Source: Ricinus communis
Taxonomy: Eukaryota > Streptophyta > Magnoliopsida > Malpighiales > Euphorbiaceae
Assembly: GCF_019578655.1 (NCBI RefSeq)
Contig: NC_063262.1
Location: 14,763,582-14,827,581, forward strand
DNA: 64,000 nt
Reading direction: 5' to 3'
Shown: positions 21,792 through 33,653 of the stretch, piece after piece
Position numbering within the stretch: position 1 is the stretch's first letter
How the letters are laid out: each line of letters opens with the position of its first letter
Made by a program: the position numbers and the translations under genes
Notes under the pieces: generated by a model
Database searches by the model: none
What the model saw: the letters and a program-made list of their open reading frames with translations, nothing else
Told to the model about the DNA's origin: nothing

Positions 21792-22564
21792 TGATGTGGA
21801 AAGGAATAGGATCATTTTGGAATGAGTTTGAGTACTTTGAATGGTAGGGAACAAATAAAAGAACAAGACACTAAGTAAAGCACTCTCAAACTTCTACTCT
21901 CAAACACTAAGTAGTAAGAGCAAAAGGGCGTGTAAACACAAAGTAAAACACTTAGAATAATTTCACAAAGAAATCAGATTTGTTTTCAACTCTCAATGCC
22001 TATAACACTTGGCCATGAGTTCTATTTATACTCAACCACTAGAAGAGTTACATGATATAGATAAACTCTTCAACTTCCTCCTAAAAGCCCGACCCTACAA
22101 GGATTCACATTCCCTTGTAACATCCCTAATTAAACGACAAATAAAAGTGCTAAATAAAGAAAATCTTTGTACTTGACTATTAAAGGCTGATTACAAAGGT
22201 TTTATTACACACTTAAAATTGAAATTCCAACAGCAAATTAAACAAAGAATAACTCCAAAATGTCCACCTTTATGAACAACAAAACCGAACATAATGAGCG
22301 TGAATAGAGTAAGGAATAACTCCAAAACGTCCACCTTTATGAACAGCAAAAACTGAACATAATGAGCAGCAAATATTCCCCTTTTCAAGCTTTTATTCAA
22401 CCATCCAATTAAGGCAAGTGATAAAGGTTTGTTTTGATGAGAATCCCATGAAATGTTTTGATTTTTGCTTAGCATTTTCATGCACTAGCAAGGCATGGAC
22501 CGTAGCATCGTTATCTTGCACTTGAGCTGTGTGATGGACCTCTTGTTGGACTGATTCCATATCA
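21792..22564 (-). mobile_element. Solo LTR of the 44.5-kb gypsy family
   Basis: The 773-bp sequence is the reverse complement of the LTRs at 44500 and 49729: on the minus strand it starts TGATATGGAATCAGTCC and ends CCTTTCCACATCA. It is flanked by a perfect 5-bp duplication, CTAAT (21787-21791 and 22565-22569), so the internal region was lost by LTR-LTR recombination. Short frames inside are LTR noise. Confidence 0.95.
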
Positions 22565-22569
22565 CTAAT

Positions 22570-23190
22570 ATATGTGAAACGGTAAAGAATATGGTGTTTT
22601 AGTTTAATGAAAACCAAATAGAGACCCCTGTGGCAACCACATCTAAAGTATAATAGAAATTGAGACAAAGTCCCTCTTCTCCCCAATTTCAAATACAAGA
22701 AAAAACCTAATTTCAAAGACAAAGTCCCTTGCTTCCTTGCCACTAGTGACTGCTCGGCCATTCTGATTCCTTCTTTCGTTGCTCAAGTTCATCGGTCTCT
22801 TTCTATCTTTGAATGTAAGTTTTTTTTGTTTCTCTCTATATATCCCCTCTTTTCTCTCTTAAGTTTATATGTATTAATGTTCCTCCAATGGCAGATTCAA
22901 TCTCAATTCTCTATCTTCATCTTACACACACGTTGCTATTAAAAAGAACTCTCTCTCTCTCGGCAAGACAAGGTCATTAACTATGAAATCTCCCTCTAAC
23001 ATTTCATTGATATTTTTGAGTTTATAGGTTTAGTTTAAGTGTTAGTTGTAATTAATTTGCTTTCTTATGGGCATGCATTAGTTTTTGAGTTTAAATGTTA
23101 AGTTTGAAGTTATGAGTATGCAGTAGTTTTTGAGTTTTAATTGGTGTTCTGCTGCTGCCATGTCTTCAATTTTTATTGTTATCCTCAATG
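22570..23190. other. Unassigned AT-rich stretch
   Basis: No coding frame recognised. It has CT-rich pieces ('CTCTCTCTCTC' near 22955) and a promoter/leader-like look. It may be the interior of the CACTA-type element interrupted by the solo LTR. Nothing firmer can be said. Confidence 0.3.
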
Positions 23191-25890
23191 GATATTTATT
23201 TTATCTTTATATTTCATTAATAAGTTATTTATTGGTAATGCTTCAATATAATATTTTGGATTGCAGATGAGACCTTGGTTCTTTAAAATGGCTTTATTAT
23301 CTATCTAACTCGTTAAATCAACAATACTTAAGAACCACACTTTATTCTTCAAAACAATATTAAAGATCCAAATATCTTTCATATATTGCCTCAAATATAA
23401 TGAGATATATTGAGCTTAAGTTGTAAGAATGACCTTTTTGGAGCTATTTTCAAAAGTCATGCTTTCCTTTTTAAAAATGAAATGAATCTATCTTTTGAGT
23501 TTATTCTATGTGATTCAAAATCAAAATTTTAGAATTACTATAAAGTCTAGTACATAACATGACATATGTACATAATAGAATATAACCTTTTTCTCAATGA
23601 GTGAATATGGCACATATCTTTGGAAAGAGATATGTCACGAGATATTGCCAAAAATCTTTCTTTGATCCTTCTATGTTAAACTTTTTTAATATATATGTCT
23701 ATGTACTGAAACTTTAGAACACTCAAGCAATTTAAAACATCTATCTCTATAGATCTCAATCCCGAAAAGTAAACAACATGTTCTAACTCTTTATGAATTT
23801 ATAAGTCTTAGTAGACTCATGATAAAAGATTTATCACTTTCCCTTTATCTATATGTCCATTACATATAGTATTTAGGAAACATTAATATAGTCCCACTAA
23901 CTCCTTTATATACACTTTTTATTCTATTTGCATTGATATCTTTAATTACATTACTAATCAACCCTTTGATTAAGTATGTAACTTATTGAGTTTTCTTTGC
24001 TCAACCTTTGCGCAAAGATTTCCATATTAGTTTTTCTCAAAAACTCACTTGCACCTTAATGGATCTTATCCATTAAATGGATCCACCATAGTCTTCCCTT
24101 GGTTAAAACAATATGGTATCTATAATAGAATTTTATGGCTTGATGCCAACTCTAAGAATTAATGTCAAACATTAGTTCTTAATGTAGTAGTCTCATCAAC
24201 AATGAGATATAATTACATATTCCATAAGAGATCTTCATTCCCTATAAAAATGTTATATCTTACTACATACTAAAATTGTGTATATGATTAGCTTAAGGTT
24301 GTGTGAATCTTATGCTAAACACCTTCAAGCTTTTTTCCATTTTAATGTTACTTTGTTTATCTTAATCTCTACCCAGATCTATCAAACTCCAACTGCTTCT
24401 TTGAAAAAACTCATTTTCTTGAAAGAAAACATATCCTAAACAAACACTTTTATTTCAAGATTATGATGGTATTGATATTCTAAAACCCTTTTGGATATCT
24501 TACAAACTTACATTTATTAGATCAAGCCTTCCAGCTTTGTCTAATTGTGCATGTTTCTCTTAAATATTACCAACTTGTCTATATCCTACATAGACTTTAT
24601 TATGATCATATCATAAGTAGAACATATTGGAGTTAATGATTATAAGAGTATATATCCTATGAGAAGGCTTGCAGCACTCTTCATTGATATAACACAAAGT
24701 TAGGTTTCATCATCTTATGAAACTTTATCAATTTGAGTAATTGCAAGTTATAAACATTTTAGTGATGATCCAAGTATTCCATATAAATGATATAATCTTG
24801 ATATGATACTTTATCATAACTCTTTCTAAAAGCAAGCATACGTCCTATGTATTTTAGGAATTCGGCATATGTGTCTTTCTTAAAGACTTGATTATAATAT
24901 TGATTTCATAAGATTTATAAGTTACATAACTTATTTATGTTACTTATTTTTCTTAATATCAATAATATAATCCTTATGCCTATTTAGGATTGCTTTAGGT
25001 TTCTTGCAATAGGAATTTTTCTTCTTAATTTCATACAACCTTTGTATGAGTTTCTAGAAATATAAATCATTTAACTGAATAAGGCAATAATTACCTAATA
25101 TTATTAAATGAGATAATAGCAACAATTGTTGTAGAAAAGAATTAATAACAATTATCAGATTCTTAATAAGGAAAACAAAGCTAATAACTAAACAAAATGG
25201 CAACAATTGTCTTTAAGCTAATTTATTCCTTCTTTTCAAAATTAGAGATTGTTCTTGCTTCTTATCCTTTAAAGTAGCGAGATAAGCCTTGCAATCCTTC
25301 TCCAATGACCTTCCTTCCCATAATGGTGACACTTTCCTTTATCCTTATTGACATTTCTAATAGCCTTTAAGGCTTTCTTAGGCTTCTAGGCTTTCTTTCC
25401 CTTTTCCTTCTTAGACCTACTCTTAGTAGTAGTCTTAGGACATTCTACCATTAGAAAAACTCTCTTTTGCTTCTTTATGGTACCCCTAGTAGTCTTTAAC
25501 ATATTAATAAGTTCGGGTATCATAGTATTCAAATTATTCATATGAGAGTTCATAACAAACTGTGAATAACTGTCAGGCAGAGATTGTAAAATTAAGTCTA
25601 TACTTAATTTATGGTCCATCACAAAAACAAGACGCCCTAGATGTTCAATATATCCAAGCATCTTTAGTCCATGTGCATTCATAGATGCACCTTCAGCCAT
25701 CTTGCATTGGGACAATTCCTTTGAGGTCTCATACCTTTTAGTCCTTGACTGCTCATTAAACATTTTCTTTAAATGTAAGATGATAGTCTGAGTATCCATA
25801 TTCTCATGTTGTCCTTGTAGTTTGAAGTCATACTTCCTAACATCATACAAACAACTTGGTCATTGTTTTCTTGACGCTTTTTATTCGACT
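23190..25890 (-). mobile_element. Copia unit B, inverted partial internal region
   Basis: Reads on the minus strand as gag followed by about 2 kb of sequence colinear with 33654-35700 of unit A (for example 'CTTTGTATGAG'-type and 'ATTTGAGGCAAAATATGAGAG'-type segments). It has no pol domains. It ends on the right at about 25890, where the start of its gag is joined head-on to the plus-strand LTR of unit A. On the left homology fades at about 23190, before the place where a 3' LTR would begin. Confidence 0.7.
25250..25890 (-). pseudogene. Copia gag remnant (unit B)
   Basis: The frame 25850-25386 is a copia-type gag core: 'KLQGQHENMDTQTIILHLKKMFNEQSRTKRYETS', then 'NAHGLKMLGYIEHLGRLVFVMDHKLSIDLILQSLPDSYSQFVMN'. 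Past a frameshift (about 25385) a zinc knuckle follows with its second Cys changed to Tyr ('CHHYGKEGHW') and a further shift before the last Cys. The N-terminus is missing at the inverted junction. About 190 codons are recognisable. Confidence 0.75.
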
Positions 25891-27577
25891 CTAATGGTAC
25901 GAGTAGTTGGAAATTATTAAGAAATAATCCAAACCGTTGGAGATGAACACCATGGAATGTAAACACAAATGTAAGAGAAATTATAAAGCGGATTTATAAT
26001 AATGAGGTTCTCACTACATACGTTCCTAAACTTTGTTCACAATCGATGTTTAATCAAGAATTAGATATTGACTGTTGGATATTGATCAAACACTTGAGAC
26101 TACCATAATGTGTTATCAATTACTTGTGAAGTAAGCAATCTATCTCATAAGGTTGAGGAATAGGCATTCCGAGATAAGCATATGGGTCCTTGTTACAAGA
26201 AAAAGTTCATTAAGCACGACCTTATTTAATAGTCCATATGGAATTTTACCTTAAGTGTCTATGGACAATACTCTTGTGATAATCATATAAAACGTGATTC
26301 TTAGAATTAAGATAACAATATATTATCTTATATAAGGATTACTATACTTTGATACTATCTTATGTTCTTCTATCCATGGAGCGCTCAAGGGATAGTCATT
26401 GGGTAATACTATGAGTCATATGAAGATAATAAGTTATCGATAAAGAACTCATTACCCAATGTAATATGTCATGGGATCTTATCGTAATGATTCTTGATAT
26501 GCTTTAACATGGAAATCATTAGCCAAGATTGTTTGAATAAAGATTATGAAAAGTGTTTCACAGATCTTATTCAAGATGTTATATGCAATTATCAAGAACA
26601 AATATGATTGATTCAATTATAGAGTTAACACTTGCATCCGTGCTCTATGAATCAATTGAGATAAAAGTACAATGAAAGGATTGAATTACATTGTGAGATT
26701 GTTCACTGTAAAGGTTGATTAAAGCACTTTAATCATTCCTCATATCTAGGTGGACATGATGCATTGCTAAATGCCCATCTTGATCTATGAAATATGAATT
26801 AAGTTAATTAGAGAATTAATGTTGAATTAATAGGACTATTTCATAATTCATAATTCATTGCCAACATATGATAGGAACCTTTTGGGTCTCACACAAATGG
26901 GCTTAAAGTTGAGACTAAAATGAGGCTAAAGATTAGCTTAAGCTTATATACATTGGGCCTAATTAAAAGCTAATTAGTTTAATACATATTGGGTTATGAT
27001 ATTCGGCTATAGGGGCCCTATAACTATGCTTATGTATTAATTAAGTTAACTTACTCTAAACAAGCCAAATTAAGGCCCAACTTAAGAGTAAGTAAGGCTT
27101 TGCTTGTTATAGGACTAGGTTAAATCCCATGTATATATATATGGAGTATGATGGGCGACTAGGTAAGTGCATGTGTGAAGAAGAATGATGCCATCAGCAC
27201 TTAATTAATTAGATTAATTAAGATTCAAGTTAGCTTCGAACTAGCACTCACTCCTCATCATCTCCACTTTCTCTCTTTTGTGAAGGATTGTTCATAGGAG
27301 ATTCCAACTTTGAAGCTTGTGTGGATTACAATTGGAGGAGGGTAATTTGAGTAGCTTTAAAGTACATAAATCATCCTTAAAGAATTAAGAAATCAACAAA
27401 TCAAGAACCACTCCTTGCAACAGGAGGCACATACCCTTTATAAGCCTTCTACATCTTTTGCTTGTTTTTGTATGTTGTGACTATCTAAATCAATGAGATT
27501 CTTAGTGGGAATTATGAAAAGAATTTTAAATTGCTTTCATTGCACCTTTCCTTATACTTGAATTTCAATTTCCAACA
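25890..27577 (+). repeat. Copia unit A left LTR, 5'-truncated
   Basis: Aligns with the right LTR from 'TCTAATGGTA(C/T)GAGTAGT' onward and ends 'ATTTCCAACA' just before the primer site. About 55 bases of the LTR start are missing, replaced by the head-on junction with unit B. This copy shows the unfilled site for the MITE (ATT at 26398-26400). Confidence 0.8.
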
Positions 27578-27578
27578 G

Positions 27579-27591
27579 TGCTATCAGAGCC
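27579..27591 (+). other. Primer-binding site, initiator tRNA-Met type (one change)
   Basis: TGCTATCAGAGCC differs from the usual copia TGGTATCAGAGCC by one base and sits one base after the LTR end. Confidence 0.75.
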
Positions 27592-30009
27592 TCCACTAAT
27601 AAATTTAGTCATAATAGTTGCATAATTGTTAATTGATTATAAGCATGCAAATCTAGAATTTTTAAGCTATTTTAGAATTTCATTGGTTTCCATAGGTATA
27701 CTTTGAAGTTTTAGATGATACTTGTTGCATATGAACCCTAATGGATAGAACTTATGATCTAGAGATATTTAGAATTTTTAGATCTCGTTTGAATAGGGTT
27801 TGGGCCTTCAAAATCTACGACATCGGCATAGACAACTTTTGATGTAATCAATAACACCCAATCTCTAATCAAATTTAGATGGGAAAATTAATTGAAATAA
27901 TTTCATGGATAATTCTTATAGAATTTTCTTGAATATGAGATGTTCAAAAAAATTTAGAATTGGATTATTCATGATCAAAGCAAAACTATGCACATACTAC
28001 ACATCCTAAGGGTTTGGCATGGGTATCTGTGTATGGGCTTTGATTTGATTTGATTTTAAATAGTAATGAATATGATTTAAAAGATGGATAATGAACATTT
28101 AGATTTCTGAAAATTTAAGGTTTGATCTTCATGAACACCATATATGCACACAACATACAAATCAAGTTAGTATGGGTTGCTTGTTGGAATTCGGCACATG
28201 TGTAGTTCTTGATCTAATGGCAAGCCTTTTGAGGAAGAACATCAGATCTAGACTATGCATAAGATGAGTTCTTGAAGTAATCTTGAAGATTGATTTAAAA
28301 CTTTATCATGTTTCTTCATAGTTGCTTTATTTCTTTATAATTGCCATGTGAATCTTGATTATCTTGAATTGCTTGATAAAGAGTTTGATTTTCTTGATGA
28401 TAGATCTTGATGAATCTTGATAAATTCAATTAATTCTAGAAGTGATTAATTAGCCTTGTTAGATCTTTAAATCTTATTAAATAAGGAGTGTCCTTGTTTG
28501 TAGGGATTTCTAGATGAAGTATCCTAGTTGGCATGTGACTTTTTATCTTAAAACATATGCTAGTTGTCCTAGGATTATAATAACTTGTCCTAATATGGTT
28601 AGGAGATTAATTAAAAGGTTATTTTAATTAATACAAATACTATAAATTCGTTAGGACAAGGACTTGTAATCTTAGATTCCTAGTTGGACTAGGAAGTTGT
28701 CTAGATTAAGACAAAAGTTTGACTTTTGTCCTAAAATCTAAACATGGACAAAAATTTAAGGAATTAATGGGAAATTTTATTTTTTAAATTTAATTTAAAT
28801 AAATAAATTTTCTCATTATTTTTGTTAACCTAGGACTTTCTTCAACTACGATTAAATCTTGGTTTCCTAGTAAAGTTTACTTGGTAAATGGTTGACTTTA
28901 TGCCCTATTTTTTTTTTGCTTTAGTTGAGAATTACAATCTAAAATATGGAGAATTTTTATTTTTGAATATGATTTAATTATTTTAATTTTTCATACTCCA
29001 TTTCCGCCTAATTGCATGCAATGATAAAATAACTTGAACTATGCTATCTTGATTCTTTTATATGCTCTATATAATATGATTATACTTAGAATGATGAATG
29101 GTTATGGACTATCAAGAGCAATGTGATTGTATTGAATGGTTAAATATTTTGATTTGATATTTTTCAAATAAGGACTGCATTCCTTGCTTTTCTTTAAATT
29201 TCTCTAGGATGTAAAATTATTTTCTCATCTAACTCCCCTTGAATGCAACTCAAGGTTTCTCTTATGTAAATGTTATATATAGTTTTAGATTAGTTAGATA
29301 GAATTTTATTTTCTAATCTGGATAGAGATATGGCACCAAATGGAGATGAAGTGGATATTGCTTCAAGACTTGAAGATCGTGAAGACAATACGTAGGATTT
29401 GACCATCTAGTTATCTTAGATGGCTCAAGATAACTTGTAACACCCGGAATTTTTTTTAATATATATTTAATAGTGAGTTTTTATTTAAGTTAATTTTAGC
29501 TTTATTTTTATTCAAGTAAACTATTTGAGAAATGATTATATTTTGGTTATTCAAATTTTCCCAAATGCATATTTATATAAATAAAATTATATATTGGAAA
29601 ATTATGATAGAAATTGTAAGGGATGTTTTTATAAAAGAATTTTGAGAAAATTGGTATTATAATTGATTATTAGTATTAAATTTTGAGTTGGAAATTGATT
29701 ATTTAATTTAATTGTGTGTAGGATTTAATTGGAGGATTATTTTGGAATAAGGATTAAAAGTATAATGTTATTTTTATGGGGTTTTAATGGAAATTTGTGA
29801 GTTTGGTATTTTCGTAAATAAATATATACGGTCGGGGGTATTTTTGTAATTGTGTATTTTCAATAATTCGGTTTTGGCCCAAATTAAATAGTTAAGGGCT
29901 TAATTGAAAGGCTAAAAAGAAGTTTGGGGGTCAAATTGGAATTCTGCAGGATGAAATTGTAAGTAATTAAGAAAGTTGAGGGACTAAATTGTAATAAGGA
30001 AAGGTTCAG

Positions 30010-30620
30010 GGGTTAAATGTCGATATTGAAGGGAAAGAAATCGGGGAGAGAGAAAGTAGATCGGGAGAGAGAGAGAGGCGATGGTAGAAGAAGGGGAGGA
30101 AGGCGGCGGCGTGCGTCGTCGGTGGCGGCCGTCGGGCGTGGGCCGGTCAGCAGGCGGCTCTTGGGCGGCAGCGGCGGCGGCCAGCGTGTTCGGCCGTTTT
30201 CGGCGTTGTTGGCGGTGAGTTGGGTGGCGATCGGCTCTCTACGGCGAGAGCTTTCTTTTAGCGGCCGATGCCTGTGGTGGCCGGGAGACGGAAGATCCGG
30301 TGGAGAGAGAAAGTAGGGGGCATCCGGCGTTTTGAGCTTTTCCGTGAGCTCCGGCCGGAGGATGGATGATCGGAGGACATATCCCGACTCTCCTCATCTC
30401 AAGCTTCGCGATGGCACCAGTTTAAGTGGCGATCGGGCTTCGTTTGCAAATCGTGACTACCGTGATCGTTTGCAAATCTCTCCGGATGGTCGGGTGTCGG
30501 ATCGGAAAATCGAAAGTAGGGATCGTCATCGGTAGCGTCGTTGTGAGTCCGATGGTGTGTTCGAATCGTCGATCGGACTCCGTGGTGGAAGCGAGTCAAG
30601 CGTCGGCGTCTCGGTAATTA
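30010..30620 (+). promoter_or_regulatory. GC-rich, CpG-rich block of the large LTR
   Basis: Sharply GC-rich sequence amid AT-rich DNA, with many CGG/CCG steps. The inverted second copy of this LTR has the same kind of block at about 58.84-59.43 kb. It is purine-rich (GAGAGAGA) at its upstream edge. It is likely a promoter or leader region of the parent element. The role is inferred from composition only. Confidence 0.4.
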
Positions 30621-31439
30621 TCTTTGGCCCGTTAATTTTAGAAATTCTTGGTTTAATTGTGTCTAATGGTTTATATTGAGTATTTGATGATTTTTGTGAG
30701 TCAAAAATAATTGTCTGTCGGTTACGCCTCGTATTTTGTCTTTGTGTGGCGGGGTCGGAAATAGTGAAGTTTGGGGACCCGACTCCCGTTGTTTAATTAT
30801 TGGATATTTGGAGTGTTTTTCTGGCGGGTCTGGACCCGTTTTCACGGGGGGTAATGTTCGTGTTGTAGGGGAGGTTCTGGGATTTTCGGTAGGATTCTCC
30901 GAGTCGAGATTCTTAGGCAGTCGGTCTAGGAGTCTAGACCTAGGATTAATGATCGATTGTCTCGGTATTGATAAATTGTTTTCCGTGATTAGATGATCAT
31001 GCATTGGCTCGCTCCTACCGAGGCACCGGAGCGAGCTAGGAGGTCGCCCAATCCCGTGAGTTAAAGTCATTTAATCATTGCACTATTGCTAAGTCCGATT
31101 TAATATGCTATTTTGAAAGTTCATGCATAATATGATTATTAGTATCGCAAGATAAATGATTTCACTTGATTATTAATATTTGAAATAATATAAATATTAT
31201 TATTAGTATGTTATAATAAGATAAGCGTTATTATTTTTCCCTCACAAATTGCACGTTGTTTTACCTTAAATCTTTAATCTTTATTTCCGATATGTGTTGG
31301 TTGAGTTCATCGGATAATGATATTTATTATATGTGATGATTGCGAATTGGGAAATGTGGCTTGTAGAACATGCCACTTTGATGGGTTACATCGGACAGCG
31401 TCATAGGTAATGATCATGGATATAAGGTTATTATGGATT

Positions 31440-31610
31440 TATGCATACGATCGAGCTTGCTCTCTAGGCCGAGTTCGTTGATTCACGGAGTTAAGGTCCC
31501 CGATCGAGCAATGCTCTCTGGCCGGCTTATTTGGAATTCAAGTGTTCAGTCGGAGGTAAGGACCTGATCGAGCTTGCTCTCCGGGCGCCCGGACACATTG
31601 GATTAAGAGA
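31440..31610 (+). repeat. Tandem 'GATCGAGC(T/A)TGCTCTC' units in the large LTR
   Basis: About three units spaced 60-70 bp apart. In the second copy the equivalent region (56.08-56.43 and 57.90-57.99 kb) has about six units, so the number is variable between copies. Confidence 0.7.
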
Positions 31611-32826
31611 GCGGAAAGGCTATTAGAATTTGGGGTTAGGGTTCTCTTGAGCCACTCGTCCCGTAAAAGTAAAAATATATTTTTATTTATTCATTTATTT
31701 ATTTATTATGGTATGATTATAATATGGATTGTATTTACGTGCATGGTTGATATTTTGATTCGAATGATTAATATTTTATGTGAAGGAAATAGTAGGGTAT
31801 GATTATAGTATGGTTTGATATCTGATTTGAATAATCTATGTTTTCCGAGAAGAAGCAATAGTCCCTAGATTATTTGATTTTAACTCACTCTCGACCGGTC
31901 TCCGGTTATGTTTTTTCAGATTCGTGTTAGTTCTCCATGACTCTTATTGAACTGACTCCTTCATCATCGGGTGATGTATTTGATTTGGTATGTAAATTGG
32001 TAAATCTTAGATTCTCCGCAGTAGTAATAGTAAATGTATCAGTTGTAAATTTTCTGAGCTTCAGGTCTCGCCTAGTTTTTCTGGCAGATCGAAGTATTTA
32101 TGTAGAATGTAGCTATTAAGATAATTTGTGGTTTTAATAATATTAATTTGAGATGAGATTTTTTTAAATCAGTGAGTGTCAGGCTTACTACGGGTTTCGG
32201 TGGCCTTAAGCCTACCCATTCCCTAGTGCCGGTCACGGGCCCACGGGTGGGGTCGTGACATAACTAGTTTAAAAAGTCCATAATCATCCATAGCAGTTTG
32301 GCATGCTTAGCTTATATTATATATATGATGTATGATATATGCATGATCATGCCAAAATATGAAACCTTTATATTCGATATTTGTATGTTCATGCCAAAGC
32401 ATGAGACCTAATTTGCTGAGCATACCTAAGGTTACCTATTACCTGAGCATGTTCTTTATTTTAATTGATGGGTCTTACTTAAGGGTATGATTATATGAAG
32501 CTAGAGGCATGAATTAGGTGAAACATATATGATGTCTGGAACATCATAAGATATGTTTAGAAAAATGTCTTTGTCACCTAATTGCTCTAGAAGTTGTATA
32601 GAGATACAATTGACAAATAGTTGTCTACCTAATTTATTTTAATATGGTTTATTAGGCATACTCAAGGTCATATTAAAATAGATGGGATTCTAGACCACTA
32701 GGATAGCTAAAATGTTAGCACCCGAATTGATAGTGAAATAGTGGGAGTTAAGTAACTGGTTGCAAGACCTTTACGAGTTACTTGTATAAATTAACTCATA
32801 CTTATATTGGAAGGTTGTAAGAAAAG

Positions 32827-33653
32827 ATGAGTGGCAATATCGTTAACACCAACAAGCTTACTCAGCCGAACTTTCTTGATTGGCATCACAATATACGAAT
32901 TGTTCTCAAACAAGAAAAGAAGCTTTATGTGCTAGACACACCTTTGTTGCGTCTCCTTTCCAAAGATGCACCCAAGGAGGTGGTCCAAGAGTACAAAAAG
33001 CATCAAGCAGATGATAACAAAGTTGTTTGTGTGATGTTAGAAAGTATGACTTCCAAACTAAAAAGACAACATGAAAATATAGATGCTCAAACTATCATCT
33101 TACATTTGAAGGAAATATTTTATGAACAGTCAAGGACTGAAAGATATGAGACCTTAACGAAATTGTTTCAATACAAGATGGCCGAAGGTGCATATGTGAA
33201 TGCACATGGACTAAAGATGATTGGATATATTGAACATCTAAGGTGTCTTTCTTTTATGATGGACTATGAATTAAGTATAGATTTAATTTTGCAATCTCTA
33301 CATGATAGTTATTCATAGTATGTTATGAACTTTCATATGAATAAGTTGGATACTATAATACCCAAACTTATTAATATATCAAAGACTATGGAGGGCATCA
33401 TAAAAAAGCAAAAGAGAGTAGCTATAATGGTAGAACATTCTAAGGTGGAAAAGAGTAAGTTTAATGAGAAAAGAAAAAGAAAGCCCATAAGCCCAAGAAA
33501 GCCTTAAAGGCTACTAGAGGTGTCAACAAGGATAAAGGAAAATGTCACAATTGTAGGAAGAAAGGATATTGGAGAAGGAACTGCAAGGCTTATCTCACTA
33601 CTTTGAAGGATAAGAAGCAAGAACAAGCTTCAAATTCTGAAAAGAAAGAATAG
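32827..33653 (+). pseudogene. Copia gag (unit A), one stop and one frameshift
   Basis: Starts ATG ('MSGNIVNTNKLTQPNFLDWHH'-like N-terminus, typical of UBN2/copia gag). It continues 'IVLKQEKKLYVLDTPL', 'HENIDAQTIILHLKEIF' and 'LSIDLILQSLHDSYS', where an in-frame TAG (33316-33318) interrupts; the same frame goes on to 33507. A one-base shift then leads to a zinc knuckle 'CHNCRKKGYWRRNC', whose conserved His is Tyr. The product would be about 275 residues if uninterrupted. Gag would form the particle, but this copy is not functional. Confidence 0.85.

Larger units (their letters stand above)
29437..32260 (+). mobile_element. Solo LTR, 2.8 kb, 'TGTAACACCCGG...GTCGTGACA' family
   Basis: Begins TGTAACACCCGGAA and ends GGGTCGTGACA, a well-known type of large plant gypsy LTR (Tekay/Del-like). 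A perfect 5-bp duplication, TAACT, flanks it (29432-29436, 32261-32265). The paralogous leader at 40177-40181 shows the unfilled site with one TAACT. It contains a GC-rich block (30.0-30.6 kb) and tandem 'GATCGAGC...GCTCTC' units (31.4-31.6 kb). Open frames within the GC-rich block are compositional. The internal region is gone, leaving a solo LTR. Confidence 0.95.
27592..32826 (+). other. Non-coding leader of copia unit A (contains solo LTR)
   Basis: AT-rich, no significant frame outside the inserted solo LTR. It is colinear with 38.3-40.9 kb of unit C, where the solo LTR is absent. Without the insert the leader is about 2.4 kb. Confidence 0.65.

Noticed and set aside
30017..30316. Arg-rich 99-residue frame in the GC-rich block
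   Set aside because: Lies inside the solo LTR, is compositionally driven, and is not kept as the same frame in the inverted copy.
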